Shown one piece after another: positions 22,908 through 32,884 of a stretch of DNA of 64,000 nucleotides. The translations under genes were made by a program, and so were the position numbers. Origin of the DNA: Microbacterium sp. LWO14-1.2. Lineage in GTDB: Bacteria > Actinomycetota > Actinomycetes > Actinomycetales > Microbacteriaceae. The stretch covers positions 1,178,001 through 1,242,000 of the forward strand of contig NZ_CP151633.1 in NCBI RefSeq assembly GCF_038397715.1, written 5' to 3'. Position 1 is the stretch's first letter, and each line of letters opens with the position of its first letter. The notes under the pieces are model-generated. The model searched no databases. It was not told where the DNA came from and was given only the letters and a program-made list of their open reading frames with translations.

Positions 22908-23492
22908 TCAGCCGTCGTGTTCGGCGGCCTTCTCCTGCTTCTTCTTCCGCTTCGCGCGGGCGCGCTGCTGCGACGACAGGGCCTGCAGGTCGACGAGGCG
23001 CAGCGCCTGCATGCGGGCGTCACGCATGCGCTCGTAGTCGGGGTCCTGGTCGGGACGCATCCCCTCGACGCGCAGGCGGCGGTCGAGGTTGTGACGCACA
23101 TCCGACCAGGCGGCCTCGCGGGCCTCCTCGACGATGGCGCCAAGGGCTGCCTCGTCGTCCATCATCTCGCGCAGCCGGGTGGCGACACCGTGCGACTGCT
23201 TGGCCCGACGCCGCAGGTTGCGCACGTCGCGGTCGCGGTAGTCGTGGGTGCCGGAGGGGTCGGAGTGACGACCGCGGGCGCGTTTGCGCAGCGCGGTGAG
23301 GTTCTCCTCCGCCTCTTCGGATTCCTCGGCCATCGCCCGCAGCGCCTCGCGCGCGTCGGCGATGTACTCGTGCGTGTCGAACACGCCGCCCTCGGCGATC
23401 GTGCCGATGAGGATGTGGTTCTTCACGGCGAGGCGCGCCGCAGCGGTCGCGATCGCGACGCCTTCCGCGATGGCATCCGCAGTTCGTCCCAC
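22908..23492 (-). CDS. Conserved actinobacterial protein of unknown function
   Basis: A 194-aa protein. GTG 23492 follows GGGAGGAGGAACG, a strong ribosome site, and gives the N-terminus VGRTADAIAEGVAIATAAAR. The protein is mostly helical and charged with a Lys/Arg-rich tail (QQRARAKRKKKQEKAAEHDG), suggesting nucleic-acid or ribosome contact. First chromosomal gene right of the prophage. No function recognised. Confidence 0.75.
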   Translation of the reverse strand: MGRTADAIAEGVAIATAAARLAVKNHILIGTIAEGGVFDTHEYIADAREALRAMAEESEEAEENLTALRKRARGRHSDPSGTHDYRDRDVRNLRRRAKQSHGVATRLREMMDDEAALGAIVEEAREAAWSDVRHNLDRRLRVEGMRPDQDPDYERMRDARMQALRLVDLQALSSQQRARAKRKKKQEKAAEHDG

Positions 23493-23610
23493 CGTTCCTC
23501 CTCCCTTCGAGCGTACCCGTTTCGCCCTCCGTGGCGGTTGGCCAGAATGGACCGGAGGCGGGTCGCTGCGACCTGCTCGACCGAAGGCAGCTCGAGCGAC
23601 GGGAGCGACG

Positions 23611-24312
23611 ATGCGACAGGGTGCGGTGGGCACCGTCCGTCTCGTCGAACGCGACGGGCGACGACTGGTCGAGAAACGGCTGCCGGATGCCGAGCGCCAC
23701 CGCGCCGAGGTCAGTGCGCTGCAGGCGCTGTCGCTCGTCGACCACCTGCCCACTCCGCAGCTGATCGAGGATCGCGCCGACGCCGTCCTGATGTCGGAGA
23801 TGCCCGGCATCCGGCTCGACGAGGCCGACCCCGAGACCCGCCTACGAGGGCTTCGCGCTTCGGCATCCCTCCTCCGGCGACTGCACGCCGTCTCCCCTCC
23901 GTCCGGTCTTCGCCCGCGACCGGACGATGAGGCGATCATCGCGCGCTATCGGGCGGGCGACGCGCCGCCTCTGCCCCTCGGCATCCCGCCTGCGTCCGGG
24001 CAGGCGTTCTGTCACGGCGACTGGGGCGACGGCAATCTCCTCGCCGTGGACGGCGCGATCTCCGCGATCGTGGACTGGGAGGCCGCGCACGTCGGCGACC
24101 CGATCCGGGAGCTCTCCCGCGCCGCCTGGGGCGCCTCGCGCAAGGATCCCCGATCGTCCGCGGCGCTGATCGACGCCTACGGAGCGGATGCCGACGAAGT
24201 GCATCGGTGGGACGCGATCCACGCGGCGGAGCTGTGGCTCTGGTTCGCCGAAGCCGGCCCGCCCGAGTATCTCGCCCAGCTCACGGCCGAGCTGCGGGAG
24301 TGGGGCGCCTGA
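23611..24312 (+). CDS. Aminoglycoside phosphotransferase-family protein
   Basis: A 233-aa small-molecule kinase of the APH/choline kinase fold: catalytic loop FCHGDWGDGNLL and the metal-binding IVDWEAAHVGDP. Short for the family, with a reduced N-terminal lobe (VRLVERDGRRLVEKRLPD). The closest general likeness is to fructosamine- and hydroxyl-kinase-like APH proteins; the substrate cannot be told. The stop is 1 base from the convergent metalloprotease stop. Confidence 0.85.
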   Translation: MRQGAVGTVRLVERDGRRLVEKRLPDAERHRAEVSALQALSLVDHLPTPQLIEDRADAVLMSEMPGIRLDEADPETRLRGLRASASLLRRLHAVSPPSGLRPRPDDEAIIARYRAGDAPPLPLGIPPASGQAFCHGDWGDGNLLAVDGAISAIVDWEAAHVGDPIRELSRAAWGASRKDPRSSAALIDAYGADADEVHRWDAIHAAELWLWFAEAGPPEYLAQLTAELREWGA

Positions 24313-24313
24313 G

Positions 24314-25177
24314 TCAGCGCACCACGCCGACCCAGATCCCCGAGGCCCACGCCTGCTGGTCGCCGTTGCAGCCCACCGAGCCCGGGTACCCGCGCACCAC
24401 GGCCATGCAGTTCGCCAGGAACTCCGGATCGCCACCGAACAGGGCGTCGTAGGTCCCCGACGCGTTGAGAGTGCCCCAGACCTGGAACTGGTAGATGTGC
24501 GCGAGCTCGTGCGCCATGGCCCAGTTCAGCCGGTCGGCGCTCCATCCGGCGATGTCGCCGCGGTACTTGATGTACCCGTTGCTGTTGGCGCACGCGGCGG
24601 CGGTGCCACCCGCGCACGATGACGATTCGTAGAGGCCGACTCCGGCGCCGCCGACCCTGTCCAGCGCGGCGCGCACGCGCGCGTAGCCGTCGGGTCCGCT
24701 CGACGACCAGGCGGGTCCCATCGGGCGCGCGTACTGCGCCGCCTGCCAGGTCGAGACCTCCTCGCCCACCTTCTCGGTGAGGGCGTGCACTGTGGCGGTC
24801 GCGGCGACGACGACGGCCGGGTCTGACTTCTCGGCGAGCACGGTCTGCTGCGCGGACTGCGCTGCTGCCCGGTGCGCGGCCGTGTCGACCTTGCCCTCGG
24901 CGCTGCTGATCGCCGCGCTCAGCGACGCGATCTCCTGCACGAAGGCGGGGCGCACCTCGAGCACCGCTGCGCGGTCGGCGGTGTCGTCCTGCGCGACCTC
25001 GATCTGCGCCTGCAGGTGGTCCGACCGCATCTGCGCGTCCTGCGTCTGCTGCGCGATCTCGCGCAGCTGCGCGATGGCGTCGGCCCGGGCGTCGTCGAGC
25101 GCGTCCGCCCGGCCGATGACACCGGCGGCGAGCAGCACGGCGGCCACGACGGTCACCGAGAACACGCGGCGCAGCAT
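24314..25177 (-). CDS. Exported zinc metalloprotease-like protein with HExxH motif
   Basis: A 287-aa protein: signal or anchor helix (residues about 4-22), a helical coiled-coil region (about 30-140), then a C-terminal metallopeptidase-like domain with HELAH (223-227) and a likely third ligand Glu252 in GDPEFLANCMAV. Four cysteines (SSCAGG, AACANS, NCMAV, VGCNGD) may form disulfides outside the cell. Coupled to the upstream membrane protein gene (TGATG, no ribosome site of its own). Substrate unknown. Confidence 0.75.
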   Translation of the reverse strand: MLRRVFSVTVVAAVLLAAGVIGRADALDDARADAIAQLREIAQQTQDAQMRSDHLQAQIEVAQDDTADRAAVLEVRPAFVQEIASLSAAISSAEGKVDTAAHRAAAQSAQQTVLAEKSDPAVVVAATATVHALTEKVGEEVSTWQAAQYARPMGPAWSSSGPDGYARVRAALDRVGGAGVGLYESSSCAGGTAAACANSNGYIKYRGDIAGWSADRLNWAMAHELAHIYQFQVWGTLNASGTYDALFGGDPEFLANCMAVVRGYPGSVGCNGDQQAWASGIWVGVVR

Positions 25178-25422
25178 CACGGGAGGAAGCCCGTGGAGTC
25201 GGCGAGCTGCGCGTCCTGCTCGGCGATCGTTGCGCGCAGGCCGGTGAGCTGCTCAGCGAGGTCGTAGTTCGCCGACCTCGCTGCGTCGCGGTCCTGCTCG
25301 GCCTGCACGACCGCGGCCCTGACCTCGGCGAGCGCGGTGACACGCTGCTGGTCTGCGACCACGATGATCACCGCTCCACCGATGAGCAGCAGCCCTCCGA
25401 CGACGACCGCGAGTCTGCGCAT
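25177..25422 (-). CDS. Small membrane-anchored coiled-coil protein
   Basis: An 81-aa protein: one transmembrane helix (LAVVVGGLLLIGGAVIIVVA) followed by a helical coiled coil (AEVRAAVVQAEQDRDAARSA). ATG 25422 with GGGGAG 4 bases upstream. Its coupling to the metalloprotease suggests a partner or anchor; the helical regions of both resemble each other. Confidence 0.7.
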   Translation of the reverse strand: MRRLAVVVGGLLLIGGAVIIVVADQQRVTALAEVRAAVVQAEQDRDAARSANYDLAEQLTGLRATIAEQDAQLADSTGFLP

Positions 25423-25494
25423 ATCGCTCCCCAGACACGACGCACTTCCGGAACGATTCCGTACGCACAATATATCCAGGCGGAAGGGTCCCGA

Positions 25495-27735
25495 CTAGCC
25501 GAGCGCGTGCGGCGCGGCGCTGCGGAATCGGCGCAGTCTGAGACTGTTCAGCACGACGAAGACGCTCGAGAAGGCCATGGCGGCTCCGGCGAGCATCGGA
25601 TTCAGCAGTCCGAGGGCGGCGAGCGGGATCGCCGCGACGTTGTACGCGAGCGCCCAGAACAGGTTGCCGCGGATGATCGCGAGCGTTCGTCGCGCGAGAC
25701 GGATGGCGTCCACGGCGCCGCCCAGATCGCCGCGCACGAGGGTGAGGTCGGACGCCTCGATCGCGGCATCCGTTCCCGTCCCCACCGCGATGCCGAGGTC
25801 GGATGCCGCGAGCGCCGCCGCGTCGTTGACACCGTCTCCCACCATCGCCACGACTCTGCCCTGCTGCTGCAGCGCAGCGACCTCGGCGACCTTCTGCTCG
25901 GGGAGCACACCGGCGCGCACGGTGCGGATGCCGACCTCGGCCGCCACGGCTTCGGCAGCGCGCTGGTTGTCGCCCGTGAGCAGGACGGGCTCGAGACCGA
26001 GCGCACGGAGCCCGGCGATCGCGTCGCGAGCGTCGGGCTTCACGACATCGGAGACGACGAGGACTCCGCGGACGCGCTCACCCCACGCGACCACGACGGC
26101 GGTGTGGGCGCGCTCCTCAGCGGCCGCGAACGCCTCGCGGAGACGGCCGTCGAGCGGCGACTCGACTGCTCCGTCCGCGAGCGCCGAGAGCCGGCCGACC
26201 GTGACCCGCACCCCGTCGACGAATCCCTCGACGCCGCGGCCCTGGATGCTGCGGAACTCGCTCACCGACGGCAGATCGCCGAACCGCTCGACGGCCGCAC
26301 GTACGACGGCGGCAGCGACGGGGTGCTCTGAGGCGTCCTCCACCGCGGCGGCGAGGCGCAGCACCCGCGCCTCGTCCTCGCCGTCGGCCGCGATGACGTC
26401 GCGGAGCGTCATGCGTCCGCTCGTGACCGTGCCGGTCTTGTCGAGCACGATCGTGTCGACGCGGCGAGTCGATTCGAGGACCTCGGGGCCCTTGATGAGC
26501 ACGCCGAGCTGTGCGCCCCGGCCGGTACCGACGAGCAGCGCCATGGGCGTGGCCAGGCCGAGGGCGCACGGGCACGCGATGATGAGCACCGCGACGGCCG
26601 CCGTGAACGCCGCAGAGACTCCCCCGCCGCTGAGCAACCAGACGATGAGCGTCACGGCGGCGATCGCGAACACGATCGGCACGAACACGGCCGAGAGCCG
26701 ATCGGCGAGACGCTGCGCCTCGGCCTTGCCCGACTGCGCCTGCTCGACGAGCCGCGTCATGCGCGCGAGCTGGGTGTCGGCGCCGACCCTGGTCGCCGTG
26801 ACGACGAGGCGCCCGCCGACGTTCACGGTCGCACCGGTGACGGAATCACCCTGCCGCACCTCGACGGGCACGGACTCGCCGGTCAGCATCGACGCGTCGA
26901 CCGCGGACGACCCCTCGCTGACGATGCCGTCGGTCGCGATCTTCTCCCCCGGCCGCACGACGAACACGTCTCCGACCACGAGCCGTGCCAGCGGCATCCG
27001 CTGTTCCACGCCGTCGCGCAGCACAGCGACGTCTTTCGCGCCGAGCTCGCCGAGTGCGCGCAGCGCCGCCCCTGCCGTGCGCTTCGACCGCTGCTCGAGG
27101 AAGCGCCCGAGCAGCAGGAACATGGTGACGCCCGCGGCGACCTCGAGGTAGATCGTTCCGAGTCCGTCACCGCGCTCGATCGTGAACCGGAACGGATGCG
27201 TCATGCCCCACATGCCTGCCGTGCCGAACACGAGCGCATACAGCGACCACAGGAAGGCGGCGGAGACCCCGACCGAGATCAGGGTGTCCATCGTGACCGT
27301 GCGGTGCCGGGCGTTCAGGACCGCCGCGCGATGGAACGGCCACGCCGCCCACGTGACGACGGGGAGGGCGAGGACGACCGACGCCCACTGCCAGCCGGGG
27401 AACTGCAGCGCCTCGACCATCGCCATCGCGATGACGGGGACGGCGAGCACGACGGCCGCGATGAGGCGCCTGCGCAGCAGGACGTAGCCGGGATCCGCCT
27501 CGCCGGACCCGGTCTCGCGCGGCAGCGCGGCGGTGTAGCCGGTGCGGACGACCTCGGAGATGAGGTCGTCGGCGACCACGCCTCCCGCGACCTCGACGTG
27601 CGCCTTCTCGGTGGCGTAGTTGACGGATGCCGTCACGCCGTCGATCCGGTTGAGGCGCTTCTCGATCCGCGCGGCGCAGGACGCGCACGTCATCCCGCCG
27701 ATCTCGAGATCGTACGAGGCCAGCTGCTCGCTCAT
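25495..27735 (-). CDS. copA: Copper-exporting P1B-type ATPase
   Basis: A 746-aa pump: N-terminal metal-binding domain (MTCASC, Cys17 and Cys20), eight membrane helices, phosphatase motif TGES, the CPC ion motif in [13 protein letters not shown], phosphorylation site DKTGT, an HP motif (SEHPVAAAV) and [10 protein letters not shown]. It exports Cu(I). It follows copZ by 7 bases, and a CsoR-type operator lies upstream of copZ, so copper relieves repression of both. Confidence 0.97.
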   Translation of the reverse strand: MSEQLASYDLEIGGMTCASCAARIEKRLNRIDGVTASVNYATEKAHVEVAGGVVADDLISEVVRTGYTAALPRETGSGEADPGYVLLRRRLIAAVVLAVPVIAMAMVEALQFPGWQWASVVLALPVVTWAAWPFHRAAVLNARHRTVTMDTLISVGVSAAFLWSLYALVFGTAGMWGMTHPFRFTIERGDGLGTIYLEVAAGVTMFLLLGRFLEQRSKRTAGAALRALGELGAKDVAVLRDGVEQRMPLARLVVGDVFVVRPGEKIATDGIVSEGSSAVDASMLTGESVPVEVRQGDSVTGATVNVGGRLVVTATRVGADTQLARMTRLVEQAQSGKAEAQRLADRLSAVFVPIVFAIAAVTLIVWLLSGGGVSAAFTAAVAVLIIACPCALGLATPMALLVGTGRGAQLGVLIKGPEVLESTRRVDTIVLDKTGTVTSGRMTLRDVIAADGEDEARVLRLAAAVEDASEHPVAAAVVRAAVERFGDLPSVSEFRSIQGRGVEGFVDGVRVTVGRLSALADGAVESPLDGRLREAFAAAEERAHTAVVVAWGERVRGVLVVSDVVKPDARDAIAGLRALGLEPVLLTGDNQRAAEAVAAEVGIRTVRAGVLPEQKVAEVAALQQQGRVVAMVGDGVNDAAALAASDLGIAVGTGTDAAIEASDLTLVRGDLGGAVDAIRLARRTLAIIRGNLFWALAYNVAAIPLAALGLLNPMLAGAAMAFSSVFVVLNSLRLRRFRSAAPHALG

Positions 27736-27742
27736 GGGGTGA

Positions 27743-27952
27743 TCAGGCGCGGACGGCGCTGTACCCGGCCTCGTCGACGGCGGCCAGGACGGCGCTGTCG
27801 TCGAGCGGGGACTCGGAGGTGACGACAAGTCGACCGGAGGCCGCGCTCACGTCGATGGCAGTGATGCCCTGCAGCTTCGAGACCTCGCTGCGCACGGAGC
27901 CCTCGCAGTGCCCACAGGTCATGCCGGTCACGGTGTAGGTGGTCGTGGTCAT
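27743..27952 (-). CDS. copZ: Copper chaperone
   Basis: A 69-aa heavy-metal-associated domain with the MTCGHC site (Cys13, Cys16). It hands Cu(I) to CopA, encoded next. First gene of the operon behind the CsoR-type operator. Confidence 0.95.
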   Translation of the reverse strand: MTTTTYTVTGMTCGHCEGSVRSEVSKLQGITAIDVSAASGRLVVTSESPLDDSAVLAAVDEAGYSAVRA

Positions 27953-27982
27953 GTCGATCCTTTCGTCGATGACGACACCACT

Positions 27983-27999
27983 ATACCCCCTAGGGGTAT
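27983..27999. promoter_or_regulatory. CsoR-type operator of copZ-copA
   Basis: ATACCCC-CTA-GGGGTAT, a perfect 7-bp inverted repeat with the GC-rich core typical of CsoR sites. It overlaps a minus-strand -10 box TATAGT (27980-27985). No csoR gene is in the window. Confidence 0.85.
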
Positions 28000-28012
28000 C
28001 CGAGGGGCGGGA

Positions 28013-28672
28013 TCACGCGGTCTCGGACTCGACGTCGAGGCGCTTCGCAGCGGATGCGACCGCGTTCGCGGTGTGCTGCGGGATCAGCTCCCGCAGCGCG
28101 TCAGCATCCTGCGCCTCGACGGCCTCGAGGATCACGCGATGCTCCTCGGCCGTCTCGACGAGATCGTCGTGCTGCCCGAACAGCCAGCGCAGCCGCGTCG
28201 CGAACACGCTGATGAACTCGCCGATCATGTCGTTGGCCGCGAGGTGCGCGGCGACCTCGTGGAACAGGCTCGCCGCGATGCGCGCGCCCTCGACATCGCC
28301 GGCCTCGGCGGCTGCGAGCTCCTGCTCGTACGCGGCGCGCAACCGGGCGAGCCCCTCGGGCGTGCGACGCTCGGCCGCGAAGACGAAGATCATCGTCTCC
28401 ATCGCCTCGCGCACCTCGCCGTAGTCCTGCAGATCCTGCCGGGAGAACTCGCGCACGATCGCCCAGGTGCGCGGGCGTGCGACGACGACGCCCTCGGCCA
28501 CGAGCGTGCGGATCGCTTCCCGCACCGGCAACCGGGAGACGTTCAGCTCCGCAGCGATGTCGCGCTCGACGAGCCGCGAGCCCGACGCCCGCCTCCCCAG
28601 CACGATGTCATCGCGCAGAATACGCGTCACTCTCACCGACTCGAGTTCGCCGGCAGCCCCCACCTCCGCCAT
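28013..28672 (-). CDS. GntR-family regulator, FCD type
   Basis: A 219-aa regulator: winged helix-turn-helix (about 15-80; RDIAAELNVSRLPVREAIR) and a C-terminal all-helical FCD effector domain with the metal-binding pattern (Asp in EVREAMETM region, then FHEVAAHLA and EEHRVILEAV). Such regulators control carboxylate or sugar-acid genes. A weak TGG-N4-CCA site (28710-28720) lies upstream. No obvious target next to it. Confidence 0.9.
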   Translation of the reverse strand: MAEVGAAGELESVRVTRILRDDIVLGRRASGSRLVERDIAAELNVSRLPVREAIRTLVAEGVVVARPRTWAIVREFSRQDLQDYGEVREAMETMIFVFAAERRTPEGLARLRAAYEQELAAAEAGDVEGARIAASLFHEVAAHLAANDMIGEFISVFATRLRWLFGQHDDLVETAEEHRVILEAVEAQDADALRELIPQHTANAVASAAKRLDVESETA

Positions 28673-28739
28673 ATCGGGATTGTCTCATCCGCGCACCGGA
28701 GGGACAAGTTTGGTATCCCACGGTGCGTGGACATCGAGA

Positions 28740-29381
28740 TCAGGGCAGGCGGTTCGCGATGGCGAGGTTGGCGCGCAGCTCCTCGGCGTTCTGCCGCACC
28801 ACGTAGGCGGGGCGGTCGCGCTCGACGCGCCACGACTCGCTGAGCGGGCCGATGTTGACGGTGTCGAAGCCGAGCTCGTCGTAGAAGCGGGTCACGAACT
28901 CCACGGCGTCCGCGTCGTCGCCGGCCGTCGCGAGGGCGCGGCGGTTCTCGCTCCCCGCCGGAGCACCGTCGGTCGTGATGTCGCGGGCCATGATGTGGTT
29001 GAACGCCTTCGCGATGCGCGAGGTGGGCAGCTGTCGCTGCAGCAGCTCCGACGTGGTGGTCTCGCCCTTGTCGAGCGCCTCGATACGGCCGTCGCGCTCG
29101 AAGTAGTAGTTGTTGGTGTCGAGCACGATCTTGCCCGCCAGCTCGTCGACCGGAAGCTCGTCGATCCGACCGAGCGGGATGGTCACGACGGCGATGTCGG
29201 CCGCCGCAGCCGCCTCCGCGGCGGTCGCCGCGCGCGCCCTGTCCCCCAGCTCCGCGATGAGAGAGGCGAGCGTCTCCGGGCCGCGGGAGTTCGCGATCAC
29301 GACGTCATAGCCGTGGGCCACGGCCGCGCGCGCGACCTGGCTGCCGATGTGTCCTGCACCGATGATTCCGAGAGTGGTCAT
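28740..29381 (-). CDS. NADPH-dependent F420 reductase-like oxidoreductase
   Basis: A 213-aa Rossmann protein starting MTTLGIIGAGHIGSQVARAA (nucleotide loop GAGHIG) with the NSRGPETL segment that binds NADPH phosphate, and the AFNHIMARDI core typical of the Fno-like family. It reduces or oxidises a small substrate using NADP(H); whether it uses F420 is not clear. Single gene. Confidence 0.85.
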   Translation of the reverse strand: MTTLGIIGAGHIGSQVARAAVAHGYDVVIANSRGPETLASLIAELGDRARAATAAEAAAAADIAVVTIPLGRIDELPVDELAGKIVLDTNNYYFERDGRIEALDKGETTTSELLQRQLPTSRIAKAFNHIMARDITTDGAPAGSENRRALATAGDDADAVEFVTRFYDELGFDTVNIGPLSESWRVERDRPAYVVRQNAEELRANLAIANRLP

Positions 29382-29440
29382 GTGTGGGCCAACGTGTCTG
29401 GGCGACGCCTATTCCCCGATGACGCCGATCGTCGGGCGGA

Positions 29441-30379
29441 TCACAGGGTCAGCAGGTGCCGCTCCTCGACCCGGCGATAGCCGAGGCTCTCGTACAGCGC
29501 GATGGCTCCCGTGTTGAAGCCGAACACGTGCAGTCCGACCGAGTCAGCCCCGTGGTCTCGCGCCACCCGCTCGGCGGCGAGCATCAGTTCGCGCCCGTAT
29601 CCCTTGCGCCGCTGCGACTCGGCGACCTCGATGTCGAGGATGAAGGCGTGCGGTCGACCGCCCCTGGTCCGCAGGCCTACCCAGAGGATGCCGACCTCCT
29701 CGCCGTCGACCGCCGCGGTGAAGAGCTCCTGCCCCTTCGTCTCGACGCCGTCGGGCAGCTCCTGCACCATCTGACGGTGCGACTCCACGCGGGCGTCGTC
29801 GATCGAGTACCGGCCCGAGGCGGCGAGCTCCTCCGCGAAGGCCGCTTCCGATGCGGCGGCGAAGGAGGGGTACCGCGCGGCCGTCATCGGCTCCACCCCC
29901 ACCCGCGGCCGGCGGTCGCGGTCGGGGAGTGGTTCGAGCAGCATCTGGATCGATGCGCACGCGAACCCCCGCCCGTCGATGAAGGACCGGCTCGCCGCGT
30001 CGGTCGCGTACACCGAGATGCTGAGCCGGTCGACTCCGTGCCCACGCCCCATCTCGACCAGGGCGGTGAACAGCGCATCCTGCTGCGAGACGGTGGGCCG
30101 GCCCGCGAATGACAGGTCGAGGATCATGAGGATGCCGGAGATCGACGCGAGCCACACCGTGCCCAGCTCCCGATCGCCGTCGCGGATCGACAGGATGACC
30201 GACGTCTGCGTCTCGGCACCGTCGGAGAGCAGCTGGTCGAGGAACGCGTCGGCCTGCACGACCGCGTCGTCGCCCACCAGCATCCCCGAGTCCTGACGCA
30301 GCGCGATGAGGCGCTCTCTCGTCGCCGAGCGCCAGTCGTCGAAGCGGCCGGGATCGAGCGGGGTCAGCGAGAGGGGCAT
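29441..30379 (-). CDS. GNAT-family N-acetyltransferase, two-domain
   Basis: A 312-aa protein of tandem GNAT folds: the N-terminal one degenerate, the C-terminal one with the acetyl-CoA loop (ESQRRKGYGRELM) and the NTGAIALYESLGY end. ATG 30379 gives MPLSLTPLDPGRF; AGGA is upstream. Substrate unknown. Confidence 0.85.
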   Translation of the reverse strand: MPLSLTPLDPGRFDDWRSATRERLIALRQDSGMLVGDDAVVQADAFLDQLLSDGAETQTSVILSIRDGDRELGTVWLASISGILMILDLSFAGRPTVSQQDALFTALVEMGRGHGVDRLSISVYATDAASRSFIDGRGFACASIQMLLEPLPDRDRRPRVGVEPMTAARYPSFAAASEAAFAEELAASGRYSIDDARVESHRQMVQELPDGVETKGQELFTAAVDGEEVGILWVGLRTRGGRPHAFILDIEVAESQRRKGYGRELMLAAERVARDHGADSVGLHVFGFNTGAIALYESLGYRRVEERHLLTL

Positions 30380-30415
30380 GATCCCATCCTGCACCCCGGT
30401 CACGACGCAGCCGTG

Positions 30416-30850
30416 TCAGCTCTTCTGCAGGGCGTCCTCGGCGGCGACCCACGCGAGCATCGCGCACTTCACCCGAGCGACGTAGCGCGAGACCCCGCCG
30501 AGCGCCGCCGCGTCCCCGAGCAGCTCCTCGTCGGGCTCGATCTTGCCTCGCGAGCGCATGGCCGTGCGGAACGCGTCGATGCGCACCTCGAGCTCCTCGA
30601 CCGTGAGCCCCTCCGCGAGTTCGGCGAGCAGCGACGCCGACGCCTGCGAGATCGCACAGCCGTGCCCCTCCCACGCGATCGCCTCGACACTGCCGTCGGG
30701 CGCGCGGTGCACCTGCAGGGTGACCTCGTCACCGCACGTGGGGTTGATCTGGTGCGACTGCGCCGCGATCTCCTCGCGCAGCCCGAAGCCATGCGGGGTG
30801 CGCGAGTGGTCGAGGATGAGCTCCTGATACAGGTTCTGCAGGTCGCTCAT
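30416..30850 (-). CDS. sufU: SufU-type iron-sulfur/zinc sulfurtransferase
   Basis: A 144-aa protein with the three conserved cysteines (Cys39 in NPTCGDEV, Cys65 in GHGCAIS, Cys129 in RVKCAML) and the Gly-rich insert between them that marks SufU over IscU. SufU accepts sulfur from SufS. ATGA overlap with sufS. Confidence 0.95.
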   Translation of the reverse strand: MSDLQNLYQELILDHSRTPHGFGLREEIAAQSHQINPTCGDEVTLQVHRAPDGSVEAIAWEGHGCAISQASASLLAELAEGLTVEELEVRIDAFRTAMRSRGKIEPDEELLGDAAALGGVSRYVARVKCAMLAWVAAEDALQKS

Positions 30851-32169
30851 GCGCCCCTCCGGAAGAAGTCGATGGCTCCGGCGACGCCCGCGATCACGGC
30901 ATCCACCTCATCCTCGGTCGTGTAGAGATAGGTGCTCGCCCTGGTCGACGAGGTGATGCCCAGTCGGCGGTGCAGCGGCTGCGCGCAGTGGTGGCCGACG
31001 CGCACCGCGATGCCGAGATCGTCGAGGTACTGCCCCACGTCGTGCGAGTGGATGCCGTCGACATCGAAGCTCGCGAGCCCCACGCGCGGCAGGTCGATGC
31101 CCGCGCCGAGCACGCGCACCCCATCGATCGCGGTGAGGCCATCGACGAGGCGACGGCCGAAGGCGGCCTCGTGGGCGGCGATGCGCGGCATCCCGACCGC
31201 CGAGAGGTAGTCGATCGCGGCGGCGAGGGCGACGGCCTGCGACACACGCTGCGTGCCGGCCTCGAAGCGCTGCGGCGGGGGGAGGTACTCGGCCTCGGTC
31301 GTGGTGACGGTCGTGATCATCGAGCCGCCGGTGAGGAACGGGGGCAGGGCCTCGAGCAGCTCCCGGCGTCCGTAGAGCGCGCCGATCCCCGACGGGCCGA
31401 GCATCTTGTGACCGGACAGCACGGCGAAGTCGACGTCGAGGGCGCGCACGTCGAGTGGCAGGTGCGGCGCCGATTGGCACGCGTCGAGCAGCACGAGGGC
31501 GCCGACCCGGCGGGCCATGGCGACGAGCTCCTCGACCGGGTTGATCACGCCGAGCACGTTCGACACATGCGTGACGGCGATGAACTTGGTGCGGTCGCCG
31601 ATGAGCTCGGCGGCGGCGACGAGCCGCAGCGCGCCGTCGTCGTCGAGCGGAATCACCCGTAGCGTCGCCCCTGTGCGCGCGGCGAGCTCCTGCCACGGGA
31701 TGAGGTTCGCGTGATGTTCCATCTCGGTCGTGACGATCTCGTCGCCCTGACCGATGCGGAACCGTTCGGCGGCTGCTCCCCCGCGCCCCAGCGACGCGTT
31801 GGAGATTCCGTAGGCGACGAGGTTGACGGCCTCGGTCGCGTTGGATGTCCAGACGATCTCGCCCTCGTCGGCGCCGATGAAGCGGGCCACCGTGGCACGG
31901 GCGTCCTCGAACACCTCCGTCGCCTCGCCGGCGAGCGTGTGCGCCCCGCGGTGCACGGCGGCGTTCAGCGTCGTCGCGAACTCCCGCTCGGCGTCGAGCA
32001 CCGCGAGCGGACGCTGCGACGTCGCACCGGAATCGAGATACGCGAGCGGATGCCCGTTCACCTCGACACCGAGGATCGGGAAGTCCTGGCGAAGGCGCCG
32101 CACCTCGGCATCCGTCAGCGGGCTGTCGATCGGCGAGGCGATCACGTCGGCGGCGGGCGTCGTACTCAT
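30847..32169 (-). CDS. sufS: Cysteine desulfurase
   Basis: A 440-aa PLP enzyme: PLP Lys in LSGHKMLGPSG, the EMEHHANLIPW motif and the active-site Cys in VGHHCAQPLHRR. It removes sulfur from cysteine and passes it to SufU. The sufBCD genes are not next to it; only sufS-sufU are here, with a divergent LysE gene upstream. Confidence 0.95.
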   Translation of the reverse strand: MSTTPAADVIASPIDSPLTDAEVRRLRQDFPILGVEVNGHPLAYLDSGATSQRPLAVLDAEREFATTLNAAVHRGAHTLAGEATEVFEDARATVARFIGADEGEIVWTSNATEAVNLVAYGISNASLGRGGAAAERFRIGQGDEIVTTEMEHHANLIPWQELAARTGATLRVIPLDDDGALRLVAAAELIGDRTKFIAVTHVSNVLGVINPVEELVAMARRVGALVLLDACQSAPHLPLDVRALDVDFAVLSGHKMLGPSGIGALYGRRELLEALPPFLTGGSMITTVTTTEAEYLPPPQRFEAGTQRVSQAVALAAAIDYLSAVGMPRIAAHEAAFGRRLVDGLTAIDGVRVLGAGIDLPRVGLASFDVDGIHSHDVGQYLDDLGIAVRVGHHCAQPLHRRLGITSSTRASTYLYTTEDEVDAVIAGVAGAIDFFRRGA

Positions 32170-32223
32170 CCTTCTAGCTTCTCACCTGCCGGCAGCGACG
32201 GCATCGCGGGCTAGGCTCGCACC

Positions 32224-32871
32224 ATGTTCAGCGCCGACACCCTCGCGACGTTCGTCGTCGCGGCGTTCATCATGGTCGTGATCCCCGGCCCGACGGTGCT
32301 GTTCACGATCGGGCGCGCCATGGCGCTCGGACGCATCGGCGGCTTCCTCAGCATCCTGGGCACCGCGCTCGGCTCGATCCTGCTCGTCGTGGCTGTGGCG
32401 CTCGGCGTGGGCACGGCGATCGCGCAGTCGATCGTGCTGTTCACGATCGTGAAGGTGCTCGGCGCGGGGTATCTCGTCTTCCTCGGCATCCAGGCCATCC
32501 AGCACCGGAAGGATGCCGCGGCGATCGCGACGGGACCGCAGCCGCGTCGCTCGGGCCTGCGACTGCTCGCGGAGGGTTTCGTCGTCGGCATCACCAACCC
32601 GAAGTCGATCGCGTTCTTCCTCGCGATCCTCCCCCAGTTCGTCGACCTGCACACGGGATCCGTTCCTCTGCAGCTGCTCGTGCTGGGCGTGATCGTGGTC
32701 GCGATCGGTGTCGCGTGTGACGCGATCTGGGTGCTGCTCGCGAGCTCGGCCAGGCAGTGGTTCGGGCGCTCGCCGCGGCGCATCGAGGCGATGGGCGCGA
32801 CGGGCGGAGCACTCATGATCGGACTCGGCGCGTTCCTCCTGCTGTGGAGCGAGAAGCCCGCCGCGACCTGA
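32224..32871 (+). CDS. LysE/RhtB-family amino acid exporter
   Basis: A 215-aa polytopic membrane protein with six hydrophobic segments and the family signature IPGPTVLFTIGRAMALGRIGG near the N-terminus, then GITNPKSIAFFLAILPQF. It exports an amino acid or derivative; substrate unknown. Confidence 0.9.
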   Translation: MFSADTLATFVVAAFIMVVIPGPTVLFTIGRAMALGRIGGFLSILGTALGSILLVVAVALGVGTAIAQSIVLFTIVKVLGAGYLVFLGIQAIQHRKDAAAIATGPQPRRSGLRLLAEGFVVGITNPKSIAFFLAILPQFVDLHTGSVPLQLLVLGVIVVAIGVACDAIWVLLASSARQWFGRSPRRIEAMGATGGALMIGLGAFLLLWSEKPAAT

Positions 32872-32884
32872 GCGTCGCGCCGGG

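Noticed and set aside
28709..28720. GntR operator upstream of the 28013-28672 gene
   Set aside because: The TGG/CCA match has only 3-bp arms, too weak to list as a site.
30416..32169. Complete Suf iron-sulfur operon
   Set aside because: Only sufS and sufU are present; sufB, sufC and sufD are not adjacent.
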